Assembly: GCF_009828025.1 (NCBI RefSeq)
Contig: NZ_WTYA01000015.1
Location: 1-39,194, forward strand
Reading direction: 5' to 3'
Length of the DNA stretch: 39,194 bases
Source of the DNA: Qipengyuania algicida
GTDB taxonomy: Bacteria > Pseudomonadota > Alphaproteobacteria > Sphingomonadales > Sphingomonadaceae
The notes beneath the pieces were generated by a model. The model did not search any database. It saw only the letters and a list, made by a program, of their open reading frames with translations, and was not told where the DNA came from. This document shows positions 17,848 through 25,822 of the stretch, piece after piece. Position numbers and translations under genes: made by a program. Each line of letters begins with the position of its first letter. Within the stretch, counting starts at the first letter, position 1.

Positions 17848-18365
17848 AACTTCTCGGAATCATGCGGCACGCCAAATCGGACTGGGGCGCGAGCGACAAA
17901 CGCGATTTCGACCGCGGGTTGAACGACCGTGGCAGGCGCGGCGCGGCGCTGATGGGCGAACATATCCGCGACTATGGGGTTCGCTGGAATACATTGCTCG
18001 CCAGCCCTGCGGAACGCGTGAAGCGCACGCTCGAAGCCGCCGAGCTGGCCTTGCACCCTCAATGGGACGAGCGGCTTTACCTTGCTGGCAGCGACACTAT
18101 CATAGAGGTGCTGCAAGAGGCAGATGGCGATGCAGTACTGCTCGCCGGCCACAACCCCGGCCTCGCCGACCTGATCCTCTACCTCGTGGCACCCAGGAAC
18201 GAGAACGACCTGTTCGACGAAGCGAAGGCGAAATTCCCCACCGCCGCCTTCGCCGTGTTCGAACTGGATATCGACGATTGGGACGAACTGCGGCCCGAGT
18301 GCGGCAAGCTGGTCCACTTCGCCCGCCCCCGCGATCTGGACGCGGAACTGGGGCCAATCGATTGA
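17844..18365 (+). CDS. SixA-like histidine phosphatase family protein
   Basis: The product is a 173-residue cytosolic phosphatase of the RHG/phosphoglycerate-mutase superfamily, SixA type. The catalytic motif is MRHAKSDW, with Arg8 and nucleophile His9. A second active-site arginine lies in LLASPAERVKRT and the second histidine is His103 (LAGHNPG). SixA removes phosphate from phosphohistidine proteins in E. coli; the target here is not known. It starts with GTG inside the helicase stop (GTGA overlap), so the two are co-translated. The sequence becomes markedly AT-rich right after its stop. Confidence 0.9.
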   Translation: MKLLGIMRHAKSDWGASDKRDFDRGLNDRGRRGAALMGEHIRDYGVRWNTLLASPAERVKRTLEAAELALHPQWDERLYLAGSDTIIEVLQEADGDAVLLAGHNPGLADLILYLVAPRNENDLFDEAKAKFPTAAFAVFELDIDDWDELRPECGKLVHFARPRDLDAELGPID

Positions 18366-18621
18366 GGGTAATGACAACCACCGCGCATCAACGCGTTAGC
18401 GAGCAGCTCGTCGAACATTAATGTGATGCGCCGAAAGCAATCGCAGTCTCTTTGATCGCGAACGGATTCGGAAATTATTGCTTCTCGAAGTTGAATTGCG
18501 TTCATTTCATCCTTTGCAACTCAATAGTAATAGTTTCCGTAGTATTTTCAGATCACTGATCGTGAGAACAGCTCAATGATCGGAACCGCATCGTGTCGCA
18601 GCGATCCGAAAATTGGGAACT
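18366..18621. other. AT-rich leader region before the PAP2 gene
   Basis: No gene is supported here. Base composition drops sharply from the GC-rich helicase/SixA block and stays low through the next gene. The region holds TCAC-N5-GTGA (18553-18565) about 57 bases before the PAP2 start. It presumably contains that gene's promoter. Confidence 0.45.
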
Positions 18622-19662
18622 ATGATGCTCGGTCATAAAACTTCAGTCGCAGCAGAAACGCCACTCTGCACAACGGAAATCGTTAATCGATTTGAGGCGC
18701 TGCTAGAGAACGAGCGATACGTTCTCGGTATGATACTTGGCTTTATGCTGATAAATTTGAGCGCATCCTTTACTTTCCCAAATGGCTATGCCTCTGGCCC
18801 CATGACGAGATTGATGGCTGTTTTAGGCATTCTATGGATGCTTGGTTTTGCGCTTCGACTCGCCAGACCTAACTTGCCGTTCGTATACTTTCCCGAAGCG
18901 TCTTGCCTCATGACAGTTTTAGGATTGCAAGGGGCTATGGCGACCGCAGCCATCGCACCGTTTACAGGGGCATACGCCGATGCGACGTTGGCGCAAGCGG
19001 ACCACTTCTTGATGCCTTTCATCAGTTGGCCCGAAATAGTCCATTGGCTTTCAACACACCCAACTATATTTAGAACATTAAATTATATCTACGTAAGTGA
19101 AAACTTTCAAGTTCCATTACTTTTTTTAATCTTATCTGGATTCGGCAGAGTTCGTGAAATGAAGGCGATAGTTGCCGCTGGTGGTATAGCGTTGATTGGT
19201 GCGTTGCTAATTTTTACGTTGATGCCGGCCGAAGGTGGGTACATTCATTACGGGATAGCAAGAGAGTCTGTGCCAGACTTACTGGTTGCGATGCCGTTTG
19301 AGTTTCCTGAAATACTGCAACATCTTAAAAGTGGTGCCGTTCACGAATTAAGTATGCACGAAATCAACGGCTTGATTAGTTTTCCAAGCTTCCATGCCGT
19401 CACAGCTGTGATTCTCATCATGAACTGGAGCAAGTTCCGTTACCTCGCGTTTCCCGGAATACTCCTGAACGCAATGGTGATATTTACCGCACTCCCCATA
19501 GGCAGCCATTACATCTGCGATCTAGTTGCCGGAAGCATCCTTGGTTACGCTTCAATGAAGCTGGCAACATTTCTCGTGAATAGGAACACCGTTCAAATAG
19601 ATACGCAAGCCCGGATGGTCCCAACGGTAGTAGTCCCGAAGCGCGAGTGTTCTATGGCGTAA
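18622..19662 (+). CDS. PAP2-superfamily integral membrane protein, IPC-synthase-like
   Basis: The product is a multi-pass membrane protein of about 346 residues with six or more hydrophobic helices. Near the C-terminus are FPSFHAVTA and GSHYICDLVAG, which match the PAP2 active-site motifs P-S-x-x-H and S-H-x-x-x-D. The Lys/Arg-rich first PAP2 motif is not evident. This is usual for the subgroup that includes inositol-phosphorylceramide synthases and related head-group transferases. The enzyme could act on phospholipids or sphingolipids, which sphingomonads make, but that is inference. ATG at 18622 is preferred over the upstream TTG at 18613. Its AT-rich sequence and frequent ata, tta and aga codons differ from both flanks and suggest transfer from another genome. 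Confidence 0.82.
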   Translation: MMLGHKTSVAAETPLCTTEIVNRFEALLENERYVLGMILGFMLINLSASFTFPNGYASGPMTRLMAVLGILWMLGFALRLARPNLPFVYFPEASCLMTVLGLQGAMATAAIAPFTGAYADATLAQADHFLMPFISWPEIVHWLSTHPTIFRTLNYIYVSENFQVPLLFLILSGFGRVREMKAIVAAGGIALIGALLIFTLMPAEGGYIHYGIARESVPDLLVAMPFEFPEILQHLKSGAVHELSMHEINGLISFPSFHAVTAVILIMNWSKFRYLAFPGILLNAMVIFTALPIGSHYICDLVAGSILGYASMKLATFLVNRNTVQIDTQARMVPTVVVPKRECSMA

Positions 19663-19683
19663 TTCCGGTCAGCGATTTTTTTA

Positions 19684-20121
19684 TCACCGCAACACCCTAG
19701 GCCCCGCACCTCCCTCGCCCCATTTATCGCCCGCGTTGTAGAGCGCGCATTTCTTCAGGCTCAGACAGCCGCAGCCGATGCAACCGTCGAGGTCTTCGCG
19801 CACTTTCTCCAGCGCGGCAATCTGGGCGTCGATGCGCTGGCGGATCGTGGTGCTGATCCGGCTCCAGTCACTGGCATTGGGCGTGCGGCCTTGCGGCAGG
19901 CTGCCAAGCGCCTGCTCGATCTCCTCCAGCGTCAGCCCCAGTTTCTGCGCAATCAGCACGAAGCTCAGCCGGCGGATGTCCGCGCGCGGGAAGCGGCGCT
20001 GGTTGCCCGACGTGCGCCAGGCTTCGACCAGACCGCGCTCCTCGTAATAGCGGATCGCCGAAACGCTGAGCCCGGTACGGCGGGCGAGCTCGCCGATGGT
20101 CAGAAGGTCGCTCGATTTCAT
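19684..20121 (-). CDS. soxR: Redox-sensitive transcriptional activator SoxR
   Basis: This MerR-family regulator of 145 residues senses redox-cycling compounds through a [2Fe-2S] cluster. The winged-helix start is LLTIGELARRTGLSVSAIRY. A coiled-coil dimerisation helix follows. The cluster ligands are Cys114, Cys117, Cys119 and Cys125 (C-x2-C-x-C-x5-C, CIGCGCLSLKKC). I chose ATG at 20121 (MKSSDLL); the frame extends to 20223 but would run through its own operator. A near-perfect SoxR box lies in the divergent promoter 31-48 bases upstream. In non-enteric bacteria SoxR acts directly on target genes without SoxS, and here the obvious target is the adjacent VOC gene. Confidence 0.95.
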   Translation of the reverse strand: MKSSDLLTIGELARRTGLSVSAIRYYEERGLVEAWRTSGNQRRFPRADIRRLSFVLIAQKLGLTLEEIEQALGSLPQGRTPNASDWSRISTTIRQRIDAQIAALEKVREDLDGCIGCGCLSLKKCALYNAGDKWGEGGAGPRVLR

Positions 20122-20147
20122 CGCAGCGGCAGTATCGAAAAAAGCCC

Positions 20148-20178
20148 TTGACCTCAAGTTAGCTTGAGGTTGCATTGT
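20148..20178 (+). promoter_or_regulatory. SoxR-controlled promoter (19-bp spacer with SoxR box)
   Basis: The -35 is TTGACC (20148-20153) and the -10 is CATTGT (20173-20178), separated by 19 bp, the overlong spacer of MerR-type promoters. The palindrome CCTCAAGTTAGCTTGAGG (20152-20169) lies across the spacer and closely matches the E. coli soxS operator. It drives the VOC gene starting at 20211. Confidence 0.9.
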
Positions 20179-20210
20179 CCTGTGGATCCGATTCACAACA
20201 GGAGGCACAG

Positions 20211-20582
20211 ATGCCCACAGCAAGGCTCGAACACGTCAATATTTCGGTCACCGATCCCGAGCGGATCGCCCGTCTTCTCGAAGCCATCACCGGCTGGGAG
20301 CGCCGCTGGGAAGGTCCCGCGCTTGCCGGCGGCCACACGATCCACCTTGGCGGACAGGACGATTATGTCGCGATCTACACCCACCCTTCAGTGCAAGGCG
20401 ATTTTGCCAAGGGAGCGCCGCTCAACCATGTCGGGATCGTCGTCACCGATCTGGATGCTGCCGAACGCATCATCCTCGATGCCGGGCTCGAGACGATGAA
20501 CCACGGCGATTACGAGCCGGGGCGGCGGTTCTATTTCTTCGACTGGGATGGAATCGAGTGGGAGATCGTCAGCTATGAATGA
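20211..20582 (+). CDS. VOC/glyoxalase-fold protein under SoxR control
   Basis: The product is a 123-residue vicinal-oxygen-chelate protein with the paired beta-alpha-beta-beta-beta modules of the family. Likely metal-site residues are His8 (LEHVNISV), His73 (LNHVGIVV) and Glu118 (EWEIVSYE). Related proteins isomerise, cleave or bind small electrophiles or antibiotics. The SoxR promoter suggests a role against redox-cycling toxins, which is inference. AGGAGG lies 5-6 nt before the ATG at 20211, a strong site; the longer frame from 20175 would start inside the promoter. Its stop overlaps the 3' end of the convergent ArsR gene by 10 bases. Confidence 0.9.
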   Translation: MPTARLEHVNISVTDPERIARLLEAITGWERRWEGPALAGGHTIHLGGQDDYVAIYTHPSVQGDFAKGAPLNHVGIVVTDLDAAERIILDAGLETMNHGDYEPGRRFYFFDWDGIEWEIVSYE

Positions 20583-20929
20583 GCCGATATTGCGCCAGCC
20601 GATGTTCGGCCCTGCCCCAAGCGCGAGACTGAGCGCGCACCCGAAAAGCCCGAAATCGTGCTCAGTGGAACATCCTCGAACCGCGCCAGCCAGCGGCGCG
20701 CCATCTTGGCCAGCGGCAACGGGTTGAGATAATGCCGCTTGCAACGCCCTTCGCGGCGGCTCGCAACCAGTTCGGCTGCTTCGAGCACGGCGAGGTGCTT
20801 GGCGACCGCTTGCCGCGTCATCGGCAGCCCTTCGCCCAGTTCGGTAAGGGTCAAACCGCCCTCTGCGCTGAGCCTGTCGAGGAGAACCCTGCGGGTCGGG
20901 TCCGATAGCGCGGAGAAGGTGTCGGTCAT
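20573..20929 (-). CDS. ArsR family winged-helix regulator
   Basis: The product is a 118-residue ArsR/SmtB-type regulator. The N-terminus ALSDPTRRVLLDRLSAEGG and the helix-turn-helix at about 27-55 (TLTELGEGLPMTRQAVAKHL) are standard. The wing SRREGRCKRHYLNPLP follows. It lacks the metal-binding CxC motif of ArsR and resembles the SdpR-like branch that often controls SRPBCC proteins. No such partner is present here, because the next gene on its strand side is ubiA, also on minus but upstream. The C-terminal tail beyond about residue 90 is unusual and runs into the VOC coding sequence on the other strand. Confidence 0.87.
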   Translation of the reverse strand: MTDTFSALSDPTRRVLLDRLSAEGGLTLTELGEGLPMTRQAVAKHLAVLEAAELVASRREGRCKRHYLNPLPLAKMARRWLARFEDVPLSTISGFSGARSVSRLGQGRTSAGAISAHS

Positions 20930-21005
20930 GGGCTTGAAGCTAGTCGCCCGGGTACGAGTCGCTCAAGTCGATGCAGGTAGGTGGGGCTGTTTTGTCCCCA
21001 GCCTG

Positions 21006-21914
21006 TCAGCGTCCCGCGTTGCCGACCACGAAACAGGCGGCGGCGATCAGGAGCCCGGCCATGCGATTCGAGCGGAACCGTTCGAGCGGATTGGCCGGGT
21101 CGGTCGGATCGAGCGTCGCGACTTGCCACAGCAGGTGCAATGCGGCGGGCAGCAGCGTCAGCAGCGCGATCCAGTCGGGGCGATAGAGCCAGAACGCCAG
21201 CGCCCACAGCGCCATGGCAGCGGTGTAAAACAGCGTAACCCCGCCGCGCACATGCCTGCCCATGCGCAGTGCGGAAGAGCGAATGCCGACCAGCGCATCG
21301 TCCTCGCGGTCCTGCAAGGCATAGATCGTGTCGTATCCGATCACCCAGCACACCGCGCCCGCATACATCGCGGCAAGCACAGCCCAGTAGTCGCCGCGAA
21401 TTTCAGTCCAGCCAACCAGCAGCCCCCATGTAAACACCAGCCCGAGCCACGCCTGCGGCCACCATGTGATGCGCTTCATGAAGGGATAGGCCGCGACGAG
21501 CGCCAAGCTGGCCAGTGCCACGACTGCCGAAAGGACACGCAATTGCAGGAGGACAGCAAGGCCGATGACGCACAAAGTGAGTAACCAGCTCCACGCGAGC
21601 TTTTTTGAAATTCGTCCGCTGGCGACCGGGCGACTGGCTGTTCGGGCCACCTTTCGGTCGAGATCGGCATCGACGATGTCGTTATAGACGCAGCCCGCCC
21701 CGCGCATTGCGATGGCACCGACCAGCAGCCACAGGACCAGTTCCAGCTGCAAGCCTCCTCCCGCCAGCCACACCCCCCATGCGCAAGGCCAGAACAGCAG
21801 CCACCAGCCGATCGGGCGGTCGAACCGGGCCAGCTGGGCGAGATCGCGCGGAACCTGCGGCAGACGTGCAACGATGCCGCGATGCTGGCTGTCGGGGACG
21901 ATTGTCTCGTTCAT
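21006..21914 (-). CDS. ubiA: 4-hydroxybenzoate polyprenyltransferase
   Basis: This inner-membrane enzyme of 302 residues attaches the polyprenyl chain to 4-hydroxybenzoate in ubiquinone synthesis. It has about eight membrane helices. The first Asp-rich motif is NDIVDADLD (78-86) followed by RTASRPVASG. The second is YDTIYALQDREDD (194-206). Both bind Mg-diphosphate. Length and motif spacing match the ubiquinone branch rather than heme or chlorophyll branches. It is divergent from rsmE with 39 bases between start codons. Confidence 0.95.
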   Translation of the reverse strand: MNETIVPDSQHRGIVARLPQVPRDLAQLARFDRPIGWWLLFWPCAWGVWLAGGGLQLELVLWLLVGAIAMRGAGCVYNDIVDADLDRKVARTASRPVASGRISKKLAWSWLLTLCVIGLAVLLQLRVLSAVVALASLALVAAYPFMKRITWWPQAWLGLVFTWGLLVGWTEIRGDYWAVLAAMYAGAVCWVIGYDTIYALQDREDDALVGIRSSALRMGRHVRGGVTLFYTAAMALWALAFWLYRPDWIALLTLLPAALHLLWQVATLDPTDPANPLERFRSNRMAGLLIAAACFVVGNAGR

Positions 21915-21953
21915 GTCTTGCTCCCTAGGGCGCTGCGTGCCACCTGCCTAGCC

Positions 21954-22715
21954 ATGCCTGCAACCCCCGCCTGGCCGCCGCGCTCTGCGCCACGACTGTT
22001 CGTCGAGCAGGAGATAGTCGAGGGCGCGATACTGCAGATCGAGGGCAATCAGGCGCATTATCTCAACCGGGTCATGAGGATCGCGACAGGCGATGCGGTG
22101 ATCGTGTGCGACGATATCACCGGCGAATGGGCGTGCGAGGTGGTTGAGGTGGGCAAGCGCCATGTTCAGCTCGCCCCACGGGATCGCTTGCGGGAACGTG
22201 AAAGCGTGCCCGACTTCTGGCTCTGCCCGGCACTGCTGAAGAAGGATCGATTCGATCTGGTGCTGGAGAAGGCGTGCGAGCTGGGCGTAGCGCAGATCAT
22301 GCCAGTGATCACCCGACGCTGCGTCGCCGACAAACTCAATCCCGAACGCGCGCGAACGATCGTCACCGAAGCTGCCGAACAATGCGCGCGCACGGCTTTG
22401 CCCGAAATCGCCGCTCCCGAAAGCCTCGACACCCTGCTGCGCGACTGGCCGGAGGATCGCTGCCTGTTCTTTGCCGACGAACTCGGCGGCGAACCGGCCA
22501 GCGAGGTGTTCCTTGCGGAACGCGGGCGACCCGCAGCGCTGTTGATCGGCCCGGAAGGCGGCTTCGACGATGCCGAGCGCGACGCTATCCGCGCTCTCCC
22601 GCAAGCGCGCGCCATCACCCTCGGCCCGCGCATCCTGCGCGGCGAAACCGCGTCGATCGCAGCGACCGCGATATGGATGAGCTTTGCGGGCGACTGGAAC
22701 AATTCTCTGGCGTGA
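21954..22715 (+). CDS. rsmE: 16S rRNA (uracil1498-N3)-methyltransferase
   Basis: This cytosolic SPOUT-class methyltransferase of 253 residues methylates N3 of U1498 in 16S rRNA. An N-terminal PUA-like domain (LFVEQEIVEG, HYLNRVMRIATGD) precedes the knotted SAM-binding domain. Family signatures are EAAEQCARTALP (139-150), IGPEGGFDDAE (198-208) and LGPRILRGETA (223-233). The start at ATG 21954 is favoured because an upstream extension would lie in the ubiA coding region. The ribosome site is weak. It is followed at 29 bases by gshA on the same strand, probably in one transcript. Confidence 0.95.
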   Translation: MPATPAWPPRSAPRLFVEQEIVEGAILQIEGNQAHYLNRVMRIATGDAVIVCDDITGEWACEVVEVGKRHVQLAPRDRLRERESVPDFWLCPALLKKDRFDLVLEKACELGVAQIMPVITRRCVADKLNPERARTIVTEAAEQCARTALPEIAAPESLDTLLRDWPEDRCLFFADELGGEPASEVFLAERGRPAALLIGPEGGFDDAERDAIRALPQARAITLGPRILRGETASIAATAIWMSFAGDWNNSLA

Positions 22716-22744
22716 GCGCGATGCGTTGCCTAACGCAACGCGCC

Positions 22745-24115
22745 ATGAGCACACGCGACGTTTCCCTGGCCGAAGATCCACTGATCGAGAGCCGCGACCA
22801 GCTGCTCGCCCCGATGATCGGAGGCGAGAAATCCAAGGATCGCTGGCGTATCGGCACCGAGCACGAAAAGCTCGTCTATAAGCGCGACGACTTCCACGCG
22901 CCTGCCTATGACGAGCCTTGCGGCATCCACGACCTGCTGATGAACCTGCGCCAGTTCGGGTGGGAGCCGGTCGAAGAAGGCGGTAAGGTCATCGCCATGC
23001 GCGGGGAGGATGGCACCGTCAGTCTCGAGCCCGCGGGCCAGCTCGAACTGTCCGGCGCGCCGCTTGAAAACCTGCACCAGACCTGCGCCGAAACCGGGCG
23101 ACACCTGGAACAAGTCAAGGCGATCGGCGAATGCTGCGGGGTCGGTTTCCTCGGCCTCGGTATGTGGCCGGACAAAACGCGCTACGAACTGCCGATCATG
23201 CCCAAGGGGCGCTATGACATCATGCTGCGGCACATGCCGCGCGTGGGCTCACTCGGCCTCGACATGATGCTGCGCACCTGCACCATTCAGGTCAATCTCG
23301 ACTATTCGAGCGAAGCCGACATGGCGCAGAAGTTCAAGGTCGGGCTGGCGCTGCAACCGCTCGCCACCGCGCTGTTCGCCAATTCACCCTTCACCGAAGG
23401 CAAGCCCAACGGCTACCTCTCCTACCGCAGCCATATCTGGTCGGACACCGATCCGCATCGCACGGGGATGCTGCCCTTCGTGTTCGAAGATGGCTTCGGT
23501 TATGATCGCTATGTCGACTACATGCTCGACGTGCCGATGTATTTCGTCTTCCGTGACGGCAAATACATCGATGCGGCGGGCCAGAGCTTTCGCGATTTCC
23601 TGAAAGGCGAACTTCCTGCCCTCCCCGGCGAACTGCCGCGCGAGGGCGATTGGGTCGATCATCTCTCCACCGCTTTCCCGGAGGTTCGGCTCAAGAGCTT
23701 CCTGGAAATGCGCGGTGCGGACGGTGGGCCATGGAGCCGCATTTGTGCCCTGCCCGCTCTGTGGGTCGGGCTGCTTTACGATCAAACGGCGCTCGACGCC
23801 TCGTGGGATGTCGTCAAGCACTGGTCGATGGAAGAGCGCGAGGCGCTGCGCAACGCCGTCCCGAAGCTGGCCCTCGACGCGCCTATCCCCGGTGGCGGCA
23901 AGCTCAAGGATATCGCCCGCGAAGTCTTGTCCATTGCACGTTCCGGCCTGACCGCGCGCGCGCGCCTCAACGCCAGCGGCGACAACGAAACCGGCTTCCT
24001 CGATACGCTCGAGGAAATCGTGACCAGCGGAAAGGTGCCCGCGCAACGCCTGCTGGACAAATACCACGGCGAATGGGGCGGCGATATCAAGCGCGTCTAC
24101 AAATACAGTTTCTGA
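22745..24115 (+). CDS. gshA: Glutamate-cysteine ligase, plant/proteobacterial type
   Basis: This 456-residue enzyme carries out the first step of glutathione synthesis, joining glutamate and cysteine with ATP. The ATP-grasp-like active-site start RIGTEHEKLVY (35-45) and the segment RYDIMLRHMPRVGSLGLDMM are typical of the alphaproteobacterial/plant GshA branch (GCS2 family). The length fits. ATG 22745 (MSTRDVS) matches usual family starts; ATG 22721 is possible, and neither has a clear Shine-Dalgarno site. It follows rsmE and is 15 bases from a small monooxygenase gene, so the three probably form one unit. Its place near soxR and azoR adds to a thiol/redox theme. Confidence 0.95.
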   Translation: MSTRDVSLAEDPLIESRDQLLAPMIGGEKSKDRWRIGTEHEKLVYKRDDFHAPAYDEPCGIHDLLMNLRQFGWEPVEEGGKVIAMRGEDGTVSLEPAGQLELSGAPLENLHQTCAETGRHLEQVKAIGECCGVGFLGLGMWPDKTRYELPIMPKGRYDIMLRHMPRVGSLGLDMMLRTCTIQVNLDYSSEADMAQKFKVGLALQPLATALFANSPFTEGKPNGYLSYRSHIWSDTDPHRTGMLPFVFEDGFGYDRYVDYMLDVPMYFVFRDGKYIDAAGQSFRDFLKGELPALPGELPREGDWVDHLSTAFPEVRLKSFLEMRGADGGPWSRICALPALWVGLLYDQTALDASWDVVKHWSMEEREALRNAVPKLALDAPIPGGGKLKDIAREVLSIARSGLTARARLNASGDNETGFLDTLEEIVTSGKVPAQRLLDKYHGEWGGDIKRVYKYSF

Positions 24116-24130
24116 ACGGAGAGAGACAGC

Positions 24131-24430
24131 ATGATCCAGATCAACGGAACGATCCGCATCGACAGGGACAAGCTCGACGATGCGCGCGAAGCGCTGGTGA
24201 CGATGATGGAGAAAAGCCGCGCAGAAGACGGGTGCCTGATGTACACCTTCGCGCAAGATTTGTCCGACCCGCAAGTCCTGCTGTTATGCGAAAGGTGGCG
24301 TGACGGTGCTGCGCTGGACGCGCATGGCAAGTCCGAACACATGCAGGCGTTTCGCGAAGTGTTGAAAGCCAACTCGCCCATTTCGAGCGAGTTGACCATC
24401 TTCAACACCGATGACGGCAAACCACTCTGA
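24131..24430 (+). CDS. ABM-family small monooxygenase-like protein
   Basis: The product is a 99-residue protein of the antibiotic-biosynthesis-monooxygenase fold, a dimeric ferredoxin-like fold related to YgiN quinol monooxygenase. Segments DAREALVTMMEKSRAEDGCL and YTFAQDLSDPQVLLLCERW, then HMQAF, are characteristic. Such proteins oxidise quinols or small aromatics without cofactor, but the substrate here is unknown. GGAGAG lies about 7 nt ahead of the ATG. It is 15 bases after gshA, which suggests co-expression. It converges on bamB, with 15 bases between the two stop codons. Confidence 0.88.
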   Translation: MIQINGTIRIDRDKLDDAREALVTMMEKSRAEDGCLMYTFAQDLSDPQVLLLCERWRDGAALDAHGKSEHMQAFREVLKANSPISSELTIFNTDDGKPL

Positions 24431-24445
24431 AAGAGGGGTTCGCAA

Positions 24446-25795
24446 TCAGCGGAAGGCAGTGATCCTTCCGCTGTCGTCCAGCACATAAAGCGTATCGTTG
24501 GCGACCACCGGGCCGAGGCTGACCGAAGCCTTGAGGTCGGTGTATTGCGTTGCCTGCCCGTCTTGCGGGTTCACGGTCCATATCTGGCCCAGCGTGTTCA
24601 CGACCCATAGCTTGTTGCCCGCGAGTACCGGGCCCTTCCAGAAGATCGGATCGTCCTTCTTCTTGGGTTTGCGATACTCGTTGAGCTGGCTGACCCAGCG
24701 TACCTTGCCGGTGGCGCGAGCAATGGCGAGCATCCGCGCGCTGTCGGTCAGGGTAAAGATCCATTCGCCAACCACTGCTGGCGTGGAAATGCCGGCCAGG
24801 CCCAGTTCCCAGATCCGCTGACCGGTAACCAGCTCATAGGCAGCCATGCGTCCGCCCTGCCCGAGCGCATAGACACGTCCGCTGTCGATGATCGGGTCGG
24901 CATCGATATCCGTCAGTGCGCCAACCTGCGTCGAGATACTGGTCCGTGCCAGCGCGTCCGACCACAAGGTCCGACCGTTCTCGTAACGATAGGCAACCAG
25001 CTCACCTGAACTGTAACCGGCAATGATTGTGCCCTGCCCGGCTGCCGGAGCGGCGACGCCGAACACACCCGCCTGCGTGGTCGAGGCGGTTTCCTGCCAC
25101 TGGTTCTTGCCGGTGTTCTCGTCGAGCGCGAAGATCTGGTTGTCCTGCGTCATCACATAGACCGCACCGAAAGCCACCGTCGGCGCGCCGCGCAGCGGAC
25201 CGGCGGGTTTGACGGTCCAGATCGTGGCACCGGTCTTGGCGTCGATCGCCATTACGTCACCCACGCCGTCTGTCGCGTAGACGTGACCCGAATCGTAGCT
25301 CACTCCGCCACCAAATCCGGCTTTGATCAGGTTCTTCGGCACATCGGTGGGGTGAACCCAGATAGATGCGCCGGTCGCGGCATCGAAAGCATGGACCGCG
25401 CCATCGGTGTCGACCACGTAAAGCCGGCCGTCGCCGATTACCGGGGCTGCCGCCAACCGCACACGATCCGTAGCGCCGGGAATCCTTGCGGTCCAAATGC
25501 GCTGCGGGGTCGCGGACAGAGCCAGATGCCCGTAGGTCTTGCTCGGCGAACCACCCGGCTGCGCCCACTCCTTGTTGACCGCAGCAGGAGGGAGCGTGAC
25601 CGGGACGTTGGCCAGCGAGGCATCGGCCTCGACCGCGTTGTCGATATGCGAAAGGATCGGAGTGCGCTCGCCAAGCGTCGGTGTGGTGCGCTTGCCCTTG
25701 CTGCCGAATGGCCCTCCGGCGCAGGCCGTTAGGCTCAGCGCGAGCGCGCTTGCCAGTCCAACCACCAGCATCCGTTTTGTAGTGTGGCGCGTCAT
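24446..25795 (-). CDS. bamB: Outer membrane assembly lipoprotein BamB
   Basis: This lipoprotein of 449 residues belongs to the BAM complex that inserts beta-barrel proteins into the outer membrane. The signal peptide ends in the lipobox LTAC with Cys25 as lipid anchor. The rest is an eight-bladed PQQ-type beta-propeller with repeated AxDAxTGxxxW-like strands, for example AIDAKTGATIWTVKP and AFDAATGASIWVHP. It lies 27 bases after a YfgM-like gene, the usual gene pair. The final codons of the gene form a perfect 10-bp hairpin with sequence just after the stop. Confidence 0.95.
   Translation of the reverse strand: MTRHTTKRMLVVGLASALALSLTACAGGPFGSKGKRTTPTLGERTPILSHIDNAVEADASLANVPVTLPPAAVNKEWAQPGGSPSKTYGHLALSATPQRIWTARIPGATDRVRLAAAPVIGDGRLYVVDTDGAVHAFDAATGASIWVHPTDVPKNLIKAGFGGGVSYDSGHVYATDGVGDVMAIDAKTGATIWTVKPAGPLRGAPTVAFGAVYVMTQDNQIFALDENTGKNQWQETASTTQAGVFGVAAPAAGQGTIIAGYSSGELVAYRYENGRTLWSDALARTSISTQVGALTDIDADPIIDSGRVYALGQGGRMAAYELVTGQRIWELGLAGISTPAVVGEWIFTLTDSARMLAIARATGKVRWVSQLNEYRKPKKKDDPIFWKGPVLAGNKLWVVNTLGQIWTVNPQDGQATQYTDLKASVSLGPVVANDTLYVLDDSGRITAFR
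24447..24473 (-). repeat. Perfect inverted repeat inside the 3' end of bamB
   Basis: CAGCGGAAGG (24447-24456) pairs perfectly with CCTTCCGCTG (24464-24473) around a 7-nt loop. The structure uses the last nine codons and the stop codon of bamB. No T-run follows, but it could end or protect the transcript while remaining coding. Confidence 0.6.
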
Positions 25796-25822
25796 TCAGC
25801 GATCTTTCCAGCTATTGATGGG

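Noticed and set aside
18179..18505. Minus-strand frame of 108 codons across the SixA end and AT-rich gap
   Set aside because: Two thirds of it is antisense to SixA, and its N-terminal part in the gap has no ribosome site or recognisable family.
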